Shown: positions 28,120 through 37,014 of the stretch, piece after piece
Position numbering within the stretch: position 1 is the first letter of the stretch
Layout of the letters: each line of letters begins with the position of its first letter
NCBI RefSeq assembly: GCF_008364555.1
Contig: NZ_VTUC01000007.1
Location: 103,497-167,496, forward strand
DNA length: 64,000 nucleotides
Source: Enterobacter vonholyi
GTDB lineage: Bacteria > Pseudomonadota > Gammaproteobacteria > Enterobacterales > Enterobacteriaceae
Direction of reading: 5' to 3'
Notes under the pieces: model-generated
Told to the model about the DNA's origin: nothing
Databases searched by the model: none
Seen by the model: only the letters and a program-made list of their open reading frames with translations
Program-made: the position numbers and the translations under genes

Positions 28120-28267
28120 AACATTCATAAATCGTTGCAAAACGAATGCTCCGAAAATAGTGATCTACCGCACATTTCCCTCCCCATCTACCGAAGCGAA
28201 TGTCTACGCTTATAAGACGCCCGGATAAACCTGTCTTTTGAACACACAACCGGAGGTCCCTATCACC

Positions 28268-29917
28268 ATGTTCAACCAGAAACTACAGGCTACCGAGAAC
28301 ATCGAGTTCGAGATTGCAGAAGAGCTGCGCTACGAGACCGATCCCTGCGAGTTGAAACTGGATGAAATGATTGAGGCGGAGCCGGAACCCGAAATGATCG
28401 AGGGGCTACCCGCCTCCGATGCGTTGACGCCCGCAGACCGCTACCTTGAACTGTTCGAACACGTGCAGTCGACGCGGCTGTTTGCGGACAGTAAAACCTT
28501 CCCCGACTGCGCGCCGAAGATGGATCCGCTGGATATCTTGATCCGCTACCGCAAGGTCAGACGCCACCGGGATTTCGACCTGCGCCAGTTTGTGGAAAAC
28601 CACTTCTGGATGCCGGAAACGTACGGCACAGAATATGTCTCCGATCCAGGACTCTCCCTGAAAGAGCACATTGATAACTTGTGGCCGGTGCTGACGCGCG
28701 AGCCGCAGGATCATATTCCCTGGTCTTCCCTGCTGGCACTGCCGCAGGCCTATATCGTCCCCGGCGGGCGCTTCAGCGAGACCTACTACTGGGATTCTTA
28801 TTTCTCCATGCTGGGGCTGGCGGAGAGCGGCCGTAACGATCTGCTCAAATGTATGGCGGACAACTTCGCCTGGCTGATAGAACGCTACGGGCATATCCCC
28901 AACGGCAACCGCACCTATTATCTCAGCCGCTCACAGCCGCCGGTCTTTGCGCTGATGGTGGAGCTGTTTGAGGAGGACGGCGTGCGCGGTGCGAAACGCT
29001 ATCTTGATCACCTCAAAATGGAGTACGCCTTCTGGATGGACGGTGCGGAGTCGCTGCTGCTTAATCAGGCATACCGCAGCGCCGTGCGCATGCCGGACGG
29101 TTCACTGCTCAACCGCTACTGGGATGACCGCGATACCCCGCGCGACGAATCGTGGATCGAGGACGTGGAAACCGCGCGCCACTCGGGCCGTCCGCCAAAT
29201 GAGGTGTATCGCGACCTGCGCGCGGGTGCGGCGTCCGGCTGGGATTACTCGTCCCGCTGGCTGCGCGATCCGTCGCGTCTCGCCAGCATCCGCACGACGC
29301 AGTTCATCCCCATCGATCTGAACGCCTTCCTGTTCAAACTGGAAAGCGCTATCGCCAACATCTCGGCGTCGAAAGGGGATAAAGAGACGGCAGAGGAATT
29401 CCGCCAGAAAGCCAACGATCGCCGCGCGGCGGTGAACCGCTATCTGTGGGACGAGGAGAGCGGCTGTTACCGAGATTACGACTGGCGACGCGAAGAGCTG
29501 GCGCTGTTTTCTGCCGCCAGCATCGTGCCGCTGTACGTTGGCATGGCAACTCACGAGCAGGCGGAACGCCTGTCGGATGCGGTCAAGGCGCGTCTGCTGA
29601 CTCCGGGCGGAATTCTGGCGACCGAGTACGAAACCAGCGAGCAGTGGGATAAACCCAACGGCTGGGCGCCGCTGCAGTGGATGGCGATTCAGGGATTCAA
29701 GCAGTACGGCAACGACTCGCTGGGGGATGAGATCGCCTGGAGCTGGCTGCATACGGTGAACCATTTCTACAAGACGCACCACAAGCTGATTGAGAAGTAC
29801 CACATCGCCAGCAGCACGCCGCGCGAAGGTGGCGGGGGTGAGTATCCGCTGCAGGACGGTTTCGGCTGGACAAACGGCGTGGTGCGGCGGCTGATTGGGT
29901 TGTATGGGGAGCCTTAA
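28268..29917 (+). CDS. treF: cytoplasmic trehalase TreF
   Basis: A GH37 trehalase that hydrolyses trehalose to two glucoses in the cytoplasm. The 549 residues equal E. coli TreF. Both trehalase signatures are present: [15 protein letters not shown] and [10 protein letters not shown]. The C terminus shows the glycine-rich [19 protein letters not shown]. The N terminus has an acidic leader and no signal peptide, separating it from periplasmic TreA. ATG 28268 is preceded by GGAGGT at good spacing; the longer frame would need a TTG. Confidence 0.96.
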   Translation: MFNQKLQATENIEFEIAEELRYETDPCELKLDEMIEAEPEPEMIEGLPASDALTPADRYLELFEHVQSTRLFADSKTFPDCAPKMDPLDILIRYRKVRRHRDFDLRQFVENHFWMPETYGTEYVSDPGLSLKEHIDNLWPVLTREPQDHIPWSSLLALPQAYIVPGGRFSETYYWDSYFSMLGLAESGRNDLLKCMADNFAWLIERYGHIPNGNRTYYLSRSQPPVFALMVELFEEDGVRGAKRYLDHLKMEYAFWMDGAESLLLNQAYRSAVRMPDGSLLNRYWDDRDTPRDESWIEDVETARHSGRPPNEVYRDLRAGAASGWDYSSRWLRDPSRLASIRTTQFIPIDLNAFLFKLESAIANISASKGDKETAEEFRQKANDRRAAVNRYLWDEESGCYRDYDWRREELALFSAASIVPLYVGMATHEQAERLSDAVKARLLTPGGILATEYETSEQWDKPNGWAPLQWMAIQGFKQYGNDSLGDEIAWSWLHTVNHFYKTHHKLIEKYHIASSTPREGGGGEYPLQDGFGWTNGVVRRLIGLYGEP

Positions 29918-29935
29918 GCAGGTTGCGGCCTTTTC

Positions 29936-29973
29936 CCCCTCGCCCCTCCGGGGAGAGGGCTGGGGTGAGGGGA
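29936..29973. repeat. dispersed GC-rich palindrome, copy 3 (variant)
   Basis: CCCCTCGCCCCTCCGGGGAGAGGGCTGGGGTGAGGGG, a diverged member in the opposite orientation to copy 1. It lies between converging treF and the HEPN-like gene. Confidence 0.75.
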
Positions 29974-29978
29974 TAATG

Positions 29979-31565
29979 TTAGCGTATCACCTCATAAATG
30001 GCGCTCTGAATAGACTGCCATTTTTTGGTGGTGGCATCCGGCTGTGACTGCGCGCGGCGTGTGGCCATGTCGAGATCGTGCTGCTGGCGTTTCACTACGG
30101 CAGGCACGGTGCAGAACGCTTTGAGATACTCTTTACGTACCGAGGTCAGAGACTCGCCGTTCGACATCGCGTGGCTGAGCGTGTTGATGAAGCGGCGACA
30201 CGGCTTCTCTTCCACCATGTTTTGCCGGTAGCGTAACATCAGCTCCAGCACGTCGTCATGGCCTGCCGACATCGCCTCTTCGGTCCAGGACAGCTTCCAG
30301 TCCATACCGCCCTGCAAAAAGAGCTGGGTCACGCGAGTATCGTTGCGGTTAATGGCCGAGCGGAAATTATTCTCGTCCCAGGTGACTCCCATGCGCGTGA
30401 GCGTTTCGCGCGAGGAAGGCGTCTCACGCATTTCCTGCGGTGGAGCCGCTTCAGCCGCGCTGACGGCCGCTGGCTGCGGCTTGCTGCTGGTCACCAGCCA
30501 GAAGCCCCCTGCCACAATGGCAATCACCATAACGCCAACCGCCCCCCATAGCGCACCGGAAATGAGCTGCTCGCGTTGTTCGGGGGTGCGCGGCGCGCGC
30601 TGGGTCGGCTTTTCAATGGTGTCACGGACTTCAAACAGATCCCCACCGGTAACCCGATCCATTTTCTGCGCCTTTTCCCAGAAGGTATGCAGTTCGCTGG
30701 CATCTACCGCCATGAATCCTGCCGGATTAACGCGCGTTCTCCCCTCTTCAAACGCGCGTTGAACGGGCCGCGCGATTTGCGCGTAGTAGTTGTCCAGCAG
30801 CTGAATTTGCGCCGAGCTTAACGTCTTCTGAACGGTGATGCTGTTGCGGATTTGCCGAATATCGTCGAGAAAGGTTTGCAGCGTTTTGCGTGGTTCAACC
30901 AGCAGCGTCAGCATGGACGGGTCGCTGAACAGCGAAGCGTAATAGCGGCTGAACTCTTTTTTATCCACCAGCATCTGCGCCAGCTCGCTGAACATCATGC
31001 CGCTCAGGACATCGTTGATCTCGCCAAGCTTCAGCCAGCGCCTTACGCGGTCAGCGTTAAACAGGGTCTTAAGATGGTTGTTCAGCTTTACCTGATCGGG
31101 CCAGGCCTGCTGGATAAGCCCTTTAAGCATCAGCTCAATTGCGCGTACCTGCTTGTGCGCCTGCTGCTGGAGTTCGCTGCCCGGTGCCAGCTCCGTGCTG
31201 TAGGTCAACAGCGGCTGCTGAAGGCGAAGATGTTCCAGCGCGGTCACAAACCGCATCGCCGCAATAAGCTGGTTTTCACTCACATCCTGTCCGCTTTCAT
31301 ATTGCGGTACGCGCTGCTGCAGCAGGCGCAGCTGGAGCGTAAATTCCGACATCTCGGCATCATTCAGGTTGAGTTTTTTCGCAACGGCTCCCCAGCCGCC
31401 CAAAGCTAATCGCGCGCTGTCGAGTTGTTCCAGAAACCAGCGTGGATCTTTGCCCTCAGAAGCATGTACATTCAGAAGGAGTAAAATTTCCACCGACGCA
31501 AGGCGAATGACCGCCAGACAGTGTTCAAACTGTTCGCGAATATGGTGTGATGTGCTGAGAGTCAT
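29979..31565 (-). CDS. STY4199-type membrane protein with degenerate HEPN-like domain
   Basis: A 528-residue protein resembling the enterobacterial STY4199 family, which databases describe as HEPN-domain-containing; its function is unknown. Residues 1-310 are helical and cytoplasmic. DDIRQIRNSITV at 234-245 looks like a HEPN signature, but Val245 stands where the catalytic His of an RNxxxH motif would be. A single membrane helix lies at about 336-358 (WGAVGVMVIAIVAGGFWLV). The rest, probably periplasmic, has two ankyrin-like units: FRSAINRNDTRVTQLFLQGG near 401-420 and EEAMSAGHDDVLELMLRYRQ near 429-448. It stands alone, convergent with treF and divergent from the GNAT gene. Confidence 0.7.
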   Translation of the reverse strand: MTLSTSHHIREQFEHCLAVIRLASVEILLLLNVHASEGKDPRWFLEQLDSARLALGGWGAVAKKLNLNDAEMSEFTLQLRLLQQRVPQYESGQDVSENQLIAAMRFVTALEHLRLQQPLLTYSTELAPGSELQQQAHKQVRAIELMLKGLIQQAWPDQVKLNNHLKTLFNADRVRRWLKLGEINDVLSGMMFSELAQMLVDKKEFSRYYASLFSDPSMLTLLVEPRKTLQTFLDDIRQIRNSITVQKTLSSAQIQLLDNYYAQIARPVQRAFEEGRTRVNPAGFMAVDASELHTFWEKAQKMDRVTGGDLFEVRDTIEKPTQRAPRTPEQREQLISGALWGAVGVMVIAIVAGGFWLVTSSKPQPAAVSAAEAAPPQEMRETPSSRETLTRMGVTWDENNFRSAINRNDTRVTQLFLQGGMDWKLSWTEEAMSAGHDDVLELMLRYRQNMVEEKPCRRFINTLSHAMSNGESLTSVRKEYLKAFCTVPAVVKRQQHDLDMATRRAQSQPDATTKKWQSIQSAIYEVIR

Positions 31566-31713
31566 TGTTTTCCTTAAGCGACAACGAAGACATCAGGAAT
31601 GGGCGCGAGACACCCTTTATTCTTTTTATTTATACGCGGTTAACCATACCTGACTTTCTGTTGAAATAAAGTGACAACCCTAAAATCATTTAAAAAGTGT
31701 CAGGAGAATCTGA

Positions 31714-32253
31714 ATGCCCGTTTTAATTACCCCTCGCCTGAACTGCTCACCTTTGCAGGAAGAAGACTGGCCCTTTTTTCTGGCGTTACAGCAGCACCCG
31801 GACGTTATGCGCTTTGTGGCGGAAGACCGCCCCGTCGCGGCGATACGAGAGGCGTTTGATTCGCGCCTGACGCCATGGGCTCCGGGCAGCGCGCACTGGC
31901 TTTGTCTCGTCGTACGTGACACCGCCTCCCAGGCCCCGCTGGGCGTTACCGGGTATATTCATCGGGAGGAGGACTGCGCCGAAGTGGGCTTCCTTTTCGC
32001 CCCCGAGGCGCAGGGGAAAGGTTACGGCTTTGAATCCCTGAAGGCGCTTTGCGATTACGCTTTTCTTCAGGGCGGTATACGGCGACTCACCGCCACCGTA
32101 ACAGCGGGAAACGCTGCTTCAAGACGCCTGCTGGAAAAAGCCCGCTTTCGCCTGGAAGGTGAGTTACGTGAGAGCTATTATCTTGCGGGTCGCTGGCAAA
32201 ATGACTGGCTATTTGGTTTATTACAGCAGGAATACCTGAATAATAATTCCTGA
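31714..32253 (+). CDS. GNAT-family N-acetyltransferase (RimJ/RimL type)
   Basis: A 179-residue acetyltransferase. VGFLFAPEAQGKGYGFESL carries the acetyl-CoA-binding Q/R-x-x-G-x-G/A signature, and VTAGNAASRRLLEKARFRLEGELRES is the C-terminal block of RimJ/RimL-like enzymes. CAGGAG precedes the ATG. The substrate is unknown. It could modify a protein N terminus or a small amine. It is divergent from the HEPN-like gene, and the 148-bp gap shows no other gene. Confidence 0.82.
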   Translation: MPVLITPRLNCSPLQEEDWPFFLALQQHPDVMRFVAEDRPVAAIREAFDSRLTPWAPGSAHWLCLVVRDTASQAPLGVTGYIHREEDCAEVGFLFAPEAQGKGYGFESLKALCDYAFLQGGIRRLTATVTAGNAASRRLLEKARFRLEGELRESYYLAGRWQNDWLFGLLQQEYLNNNS

Positions 32254-32285
32254 CCAACAGCAATTTAGCCGATATTTCCGGACGT

Positions 32286-32320
32286 CGTTTCCTCTTCAGG
32301 GTCGCTATTAAGAGGAAACG
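32286..32320 (+). repeat. 11-bp inverted repeat upstream of small ORF
   Basis: CGTTTCCTCTT (32286-32296) and AAGAGGAAACG (32310-32320) are perfect complements with a 13-base loop. Part of the right arm, TTAAGAGGAA at 32308-32317, is also the exact complement of TTCCTCTTAA at 32499-32508, beyond the small ORF. Confidence 0.75.
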
Positions 32321-32407
32321 AATATCAAACGTCATGCGCTGAAAATATTTTCTGCGGCCATTGCGTTAATAAAAAACATCAGGGTTTTTCTCTGGAGAAA
32401 TATCGTG

Positions 32408-32479
32408 ATGAAAATGGGTTATCGGCTATGGCTAACTGCGTTCTTTATCGCTGTCAGTGTGCAGACACATCCATATTAA
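32408..32479 (+). CDS. candidate 23-residue hydrophobic peptide
   Basis: ATG to TAA encodes 23 residues: a basic start (MKMGYR), a hydrophobic WLTAFFIAVSV stretch and a polar end (QTHPY). A GGAGAA site lies 8-9 bases before the ATG; an in-frame GTG one codon earlier would add one Met. Size, hydrophobicity and the flanking complementary hairpins recall type I toxin or small membrane protein genes such as ibs, but there is no clear sequence match. No promoter or antisense RNA was identified, so this may be chance. Confidence 0.35.
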   Translation: MKMGYRLWLTAFFIAVSVQTHPY

Positions 32480-32485
32480 GGGTTC

Positions 32486-32509
32486 CTTAAGAGGTTCCTT
32501 CCTCTTAAG
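32486..32509. repeat. 24-bp perfect palindrome CTTAAGAGG-TTCCTT-CCTCTTAAG
   Basis: A hairpin with a 9-bp stem just after the small ORF stop and 8 bp before the stop of the SDR gene on the other strand. No T-tract follows on either strand, so a normal intrinsic terminator is doubtful. Its right arm can instead pair with the upstream hairpin at 32308-32317. Confidence 0.7.
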
Positions 32510-32517
32510 TCCGGGCA

Positions 32518-33276
32518 TCACAGGAACATACCGCCTGACACTTCAATACGTTGCGCATTCATCCAGCCCAGCTTATCGCTGAGCAGTGCCGCAATGGCAT
32601 CACCGATATCGTCCGGTAGACCCACCCGTCCCAGCGCCGTCTGCGAGGCCAGCAACTGATTCAGCTCCGCGTTGTCGCGCACCCGTCCGCCGCCAAAGTC
32701 TGTTTCTATCGCGCCAGGCGCAATGATATTGACGGAAATGCCGCGCGCGCCCAGCTCTTTCGCCTGATAGCGCGTCAGCACTTCCATCGCCCCCTTCATG
32801 GCCGCGTAGGTCCCTGAGCCCGGCTGGGTAAAACGGGCCAGCCCGCTGGAGACGTTGAGGATACGTCCCCCGTCGCTAAGCAGCGGCAGCAGGCGCTGGG
32901 TCAGGAAGAAAGGTCCTTTGAAATGAATGTTCAGCGCCTCGTCAAACTGGGCTTCCGTCGTGTCGGTATAAGGCGCATATAAACCCGTCCCGGCATTGTT
33001 CAATAAATAGTCAAACGTTTCACGCTGCCAGACGCTCTTAAGGGTCTCCTGAAGCTGTTGGGCAAAATGCTCAAAACTCGTGATATCCCCGACGTTGAGC
33101 TGCAATGCCGCCGCGTTGACGCCTCTTTCCTGAATTTCATGCACGACGTCCAGCGCTTCCTGCTGGCTGCGGTTGTAGGTCAGCACAATTCCCGTGCCGT
33201 CTGCCGCCAGCTTTAAGGCAGCGTTTTTACCCAAACCACGGCTACCACCCGTCACTAATGCGATACGTTCAGTCAT
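32518..33276 (-). CDS. SDR-family oxidoreductase
   Basis: A 252-residue short-chain dehydrogenase. ALVTGGSRGLGKN is the NAD(P) site, LLNNAG follows, and the catalytic Ser (NVSSG) and YAAMK come next; the C terminus is the classic IEVSGGMFL. Of two adjacent ATG codons, 33276 is chosen for its distance from GAGG; the frame open further upstream is AT-rich, hydrophobic and unlike SDRs. It is divergent from the next LysR gene across 119 bp, so that regulator is its likely controller. Substrate unknown. Confidence 0.87.
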   Translation of the reverse strand: MTERIALVTGGSRGLGKNAALKLAADGTGIVLTYNRSQQEALDVVHEIQERGVNAAALQLNVGDITSFEHFAQQLQETLKSVWQRETFDYLLNNAGTGLYAPYTDTTEAQFDEALNIHFKGPFFLTQRLLPLLSDGGRILNVSSGLARFTQPGSGTYAAMKGAMEVLTRYQAKELGARGISVNIIAPGAIETDFGGGRVRDNAELNQLLASQTALGRVGLPDDIGDAIAALLSDKLGWMNAQRIEVSGGMFL

Positions 33277-33395
33277 CATAAACCTCGTTTTGGCTGTTAT
33301 GGAGATTGAGTAAGAGCTTATTAGGTGATAGAAAATCAATAAAGATGAGTTAAAACGCTTCACTGTTTCAGCACAAACAACAATGAGCTACATCT

Positions 33396-34295
33396 ATGGA
33401 TAAAATTCACGCAATGCAGCTGTTTGTTCGCGTCGCGGAACTGGAGAGTTTTTCCCGCGCGGCAGAAACATTAACGTTGCCGAAAGGCAGCGTGTCACGA
33501 CAGATTCAGGCCCTCGAAAACCGGCTTGGCACCCAGCTATTGCACCGCACCACGCGCCGCGTCAGCCTGACGCAGGACGGTATGGTCTATTACGAGCGGG
33601 CAAAAGATCTGCTGGCAAACCTTGATGAACTCGACGGTATGTTTCTGCACGATCCCTCCAGCATCAGCGGACGGCTCCGCGTGGATATGCCCGTCGCCGT
33701 AGCTCGAAATTTAGTCATCCCCAAACTCCCTGCTTTTCTGCAGCATTATCCGGGCATCGAGCTGGAGCTCAGCAGCAGCGATCGTCTGGTGGATGTGATC
33801 CGCGAAGGGTTTGATTGCGTGGTACGCGTCGGCACGCTGAAGGATTCAGGGCTGATTGCCCGTCCACTGGGCAAGCTGTCGGTGATTAACTGCGCCAGCC
33901 CGGACTATCTGGCGCGTTTTGGCTACCCGGAAACCCTGGACGATTTAGGCTCGCACGCCGTTATTCACTACACCGCTACGCTGGGAACACGCCCACAGGG
34001 CTTTGAGTTTTATAACGGCAGTGCAACGCAGTGGATAAAAACGGGCGGGGTCTTGACCGTCAACAGCACGGAAACATACCAGGCTGCCTGTCTCGCCGGA
34101 CTGGGCATTATTCAGGTGCCGCGGGTTGGGGTGCGCGATTTACTGCGCGCGAAGAAGCTGATTGAGATCCTCCCGCAATACCGGGCCGAACCGATGCCTG
34201 TTTCCCTGATTTATCCCCACCGGCGCAACCTCTCCCGCCGGGTCCATTTGTTCATGGAGTGGCTAACCGAACTCACAAAAGCTTACGTGGACTAG
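33396..34295 (+). CDS. LysR-family transcriptional regulator
   Basis: A 299-residue LysR regulator of the CrgA/DmlR-like subgroup. The HTH is in MQLFVRVAELESFSRAAETLTLPKGSVSRQIQALE and the next stretch, GTQLLHRTTRRVSLTQDG, is typical. The C-terminal effector domain is complete. It is divergent from the SDR gene, its probable target. yhjD begins 50 bp downstream on the same strand. Not an obvious counterpart of a named E. coli gene here. Confidence 0.88.
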   Translation: MDKIHAMQLFVRVAELESFSRAAETLTLPKGSVSRQIQALENRLGTQLLHRTTRRVSLTQDGMVYYERAKDLLANLDELDGMFLHDPSSISGRLRVDMPVAVARNLVIPKLPAFLQHYPGIELELSSSDRLVDVIREGFDCVVRVGTLKDSGLIARPLGKLSVINCASPDYLARFGYPETLDDLGSHAVIHYTATLGTRPQGFEFYNGSATQWIKTGGVLTVNSTETYQAACLAGLGIIQVPRVGVRDLLRAKKLIEILPQYRAEPMPVSLIYPHRRNLSRRVHLFMEWLTELTKAYVD

Positions 34296-34345
34296 TCGCA
34301 AGCTATAATTCAATAACATCCAGCCAAACGAAAAGGAAAAGACGC

Positions 34346-35371
34346 GTGACGCCGGAAAACAACCCGCAACGACCCACCCAACATTTAGAGTATGAGCCCG
34401 TCAAAAAGATGGAAACCGGGCCCGAAGAGGCCAAAACGCCAGGTACCGCCAGCAAAGCGCTGGGGACCGTCACCGGCATCGCCGCGAGAATTCTGCAGTT
34501 TCCCATGGTGGCGCATCTGATACGCGCAACCGAGCGCTTTAATGACCGCATGGGAAACCAGTTTGGTGCCGCCATCACCTATTTTTCCTTCCTGTCTATG
34601 ATACCGATCCTGATGGTGTCGTTCGCGGCAGCCGGTTTTGTCCTCGCGTCGCACCCGACGCTACTGCAGGATATCTTCAATAAGATCCTGAATAACGTCA
34701 GTGACCCGACCCTTGCCAGTACGCTCAAAAGCACTATCAATACCGCCGTTCAGCAGCGTACCACCGTCGGCATCGTCGGTTTGCTGATTGCCCTTTACTC
34801 CGGCGTTAACTGGATGGGCAACCTGCGCGAGGCCATTCGCGCCCAGTCGCGCGACGTCTGGGAGCGTAAGCCGCAGGACCAGGAGAAAATCTGGGTCAAG
34901 TATCTCCGCGACTTTGTTTCGCTGATTGGCCTGCTGGTCGCGCTCATCGTGACGCTTTCCATTACCTCCGTGGCGGGCTCGGCGCAGCAGATGATCATCT
35001 CCGCGCTCTATCTGGATTACATCGAGTGGCTGAAGCCCGCCTGGCGCGGCATTGGGCTGGCTATTTCCATCTTCGCCAACTACCTGCTGTTCTTCTGGAT
35101 CTTCTGGCGCTTGCCCCGCCATCGTCCGCGCAAGAAGGCGCTGCTCCGCGGCACATTGATTGCGGCGATCGGCTTTGAGGTGATCAAAATCGTGATGACC
35201 TACACCTTACCGTCACTGGTTAAATCCCCCTCCGGCGCGGCGTTTGGCTCGGTGCTTGGACTGATGGCCTTCTTCTACTTCTTCGCCCGCCTGACCCTGT
35301 TCTGCGCGGCATGGATTGCCACCGCCGAGTACAAAGGCGACACGCGAATGCCCGGCAAAACGCACCGCTAG
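34346..35371 (+). CDS. yhjD: inner membrane protein YhjD (YihY/BrkB family)
   Basis: A 341-residue membrane protein (E. coli YhjD 337) of the YihY/BrkB family, once mislabelled RNase BN. A polar N-terminal tail is followed by six helices; FGAAITYFSFLSMIPILM is the family hallmark. In E. coli, yhjD mutations suppress the lethality of Kdo-less LPS, suggesting a role in lipid or LPS precursor transport. A GTG start at 34346 is chosen because AAGGAAAA precedes it and the protein then resembles the E. coli N terminus; the longer frame overlaps the LysR gene. Confidence 0.92.
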   Translation: MTPENNPQRPTQHLEYEPVKKMETGPEEAKTPGTASKALGTVTGIAARILQFPMVAHLIRATERFNDRMGNQFGAAITYFSFLSMIPILMVSFAAAGFVLASHPTLLQDIFNKILNNVSDPTLASTLKSTINTAVQQRTTVGIVGLLIALYSGVNWMGNLREAIRAQSRDVWERKPQDQEKIWVKYLRDFVSLIGLLVALIVTLSITSVAGSAQQMIISALYLDYIEWLKPAWRGIGLAISIFANYLLFFWIFWRLPRHRPRKKALLRGTLIAAIGFEVIKIVMTYTLPSLVKSPSGAAFGSVLGLMAFFYFFARLTLFCAAWIATAEYKGDTRMPGKTHR

Positions 35372-35379
35372 CCCTGCCA

Positions 35380-35401
35380 TCGGGCTGAAATTTCAGCCCG
35401 A
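35380..35401. terminator. hairpin downstream of yhjD, possible terminator
   Basis: TCGGGCTGAAATTTCAGCCCGA is a perfect 22-bp palindrome 8 bases after the yhjD stop. No T-tract follows, so it may act as a 3' end stabiliser. The rest of the 260-bp gap to yhjE (35372-35631) is AT-rich and without a gene. Confidence 0.5.
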
Positions 35402-35631
35402 CTCATCATTTCAGCATATAAATCCAGCCCGTAACTTTTATTTAACCGAAAACCAGTTTAATTGACTGATATTTAAAATGTGTGAAGCATTTCATAGACG
35501 TGTTTTGGCTGGTCTGAAAATTATCCGCTTTTTGCTGTTTTTATCACCGGGTCGCGGCTTTGTTACAGATTGAAATGTCGCTTTTGCTGTGCGTAATATG
35601 GCCTTTCGTTCGACAAAAATAAGAAAATATT

Positions 35632-36954
35632 ATGCAAGCAACCGCCACCACACTCGACTCAGAAACGGAAAACGTTCCGGTAAATTCGCGCAATAAAGTT
35701 GTTGTCGCATCGCTGATTGGCACCGCCATTGAATTCTTCGACTTCTATATTTATGCCACCGCCGCGGTCATCGTATTCCCACACATTTTCTTCCCGCAGG
35801 GCGATCCGACGGCGGCCACGCTGCAGTCTCTGGCGACCTTTGCGATTGCGTTTGTTGCGCGTCCGATTGGCTCTGCGCTGTTTGGACACTTTGGCGATCG
35901 CATCGGCCGCAAAGTCACGCTGGTGGCCTCGCTGCTGACGATGGGGATCTCCACCGTAGCCATCGGCCTGCTGCCGACCTACGAAACCATTGGTATTCTG
36001 GCGCCGGTCCTGCTGGCGCTGGCGCGTTTTGGGCAAGGTCTGGGGTTGGGTGGTGAATGGGGCGGCGCGGCGCTGCTGGCGACCGAGAACGCCCCGGCGC
36101 GCAAGCGCGCGCTGTATGGCTCATTCCCGCAGCTTGGCGCTCCGATTGGCTTCTTCTTTGCCAACGGGACGTTCCTGCTGCTCTCATGGCTGCTGACGGA
36201 TGAACAGTTCATGAGCTGGGGCTGGCGTATTCCGTTTATCTTCTCAGCCGTGCTGGTGCTGATTGGCCTGTATGTGCGTGTTTCTCTGCATGAAACGCCT
36301 GTCTTCGCGAAAGTGGCCGCGGCGAACAAGCAGGTAAAAGTACCGCTGGGTACGCTTCTGACCAAACACGTTCGCGTGACCGTGCTGGGCACGTTTATCA
36401 TGCTCGCCACCTATACGCTGTTCTACATCATGACCGTCTATTCCATGACGTTCAGTACCGCCGCTGCGCCGGTTGGGCTGGGGCTGCCGCGTAACGAAGT
36501 GCTGTGGATGCTGATGATGGCGGTGATCGGCTTTGGCGTGATGGTTCCGATTGCCGGCCTGCTGGCGGATAAATTCGGTCGTCGTGCGAGCATGATTACG
36601 ATCACCACGCTGATCGTTCTGTTTGCCCTGTTCGTCTTCCCGCCGCTGCTGGGTTCAGGTAGCCCGGCGCTGGTGATGGCCTATCTGCTGATTGGCCTGA
36701 GCCTGATGGGGCTGACCTTCGGCCCGATGGGCGCGCTGCTGCCCGAGCTGTTCCCGACTGAAGTACGTTATACCGGCGCGTCGTTCTCCTATAACGTCTC
36801 GTCTATTCTGGGTGCGTCCGTTGCGCCATATATCGCCACCTGGCTGCAGGCAAACTATGGTCTGTTCTATGTGGGCGTCTATCTTGCGGCCATGGCGGCG
36901 CTGACGCTGATTGCGCTGCTGCTGACGCACGAGACGAAGCACCAGGCTCTGTAA
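35632..36954 (+). CDS. yhjE: MFS transporter YhjE (metabolite:H+ symporter family)
   Basis: A 440-residue, 12-helix transporter equal in length to E. coli YhjE. It shows the MFS loop motif FGHFGDRIGRK between helices 2 and 3 and LADKFGRRAS in the second half, with GIALGGEW-like sequence (GQGLGLGGEWGGA) typical of the ProP/KgtP/ShiA group. The substrate is not established in E. coli. Context is as in E. coli (yhjD-yhjE-yhjG). Confidence 0.93.
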   Translation: MQATATTLDSETENVPVNSRNKVVVASLIGTAIEFFDFYIYATAAVIVFPHIFFPQGDPTAATLQSLATFAIAFVARPIGSALFGHFGDRIGRKVTLVASLLTMGISTVAIGLLPTYETIGILAPVLLALARFGQGLGLGGEWGGAALLATENAPARKRALYGSFPQLGAPIGFFFANGTFLLLSWLLTDEQFMSWGWRIPFIFSAVLVLIGLYVRVSLHETPVFAKVAAANKQVKVPLGTLLTKHVRVTVLGTFIMLATYTLFYIMTVYSMTFSTAAAPVGLGLPRNEVLWMLMMAVIGFGVMVPIAGLLADKFGRRASMITITTLIVLFALFVFPPLLGSGSPALVMAYLLIGLSLMGLTFGPMGALLPELFPTEVRYTGASFSYNVSSILGASVAPYIATWLQANYGLFYVGVYLAAMAALTLIALLLTHETKHQAL

Positions 36955-36971
36955 TTCACTGCGGCCTTATG

Positions 36972-37004
36972 CCCTCACCCCGGCCCTCTCCCACAGGGAG
37001 AGGG
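36972..37004. repeat. dispersed GC-rich palindrome, copy 4
   Basis: Identical over 33 bases to copy 1 at 12747: CCCTCACCCCGG then CCCTCTCCC-ACA-GGGAGAGGG. It lies between converging yhjE and yhjG. Confidence 0.9.
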
Positions 37005-37014
37005 AGAAAGGGAG

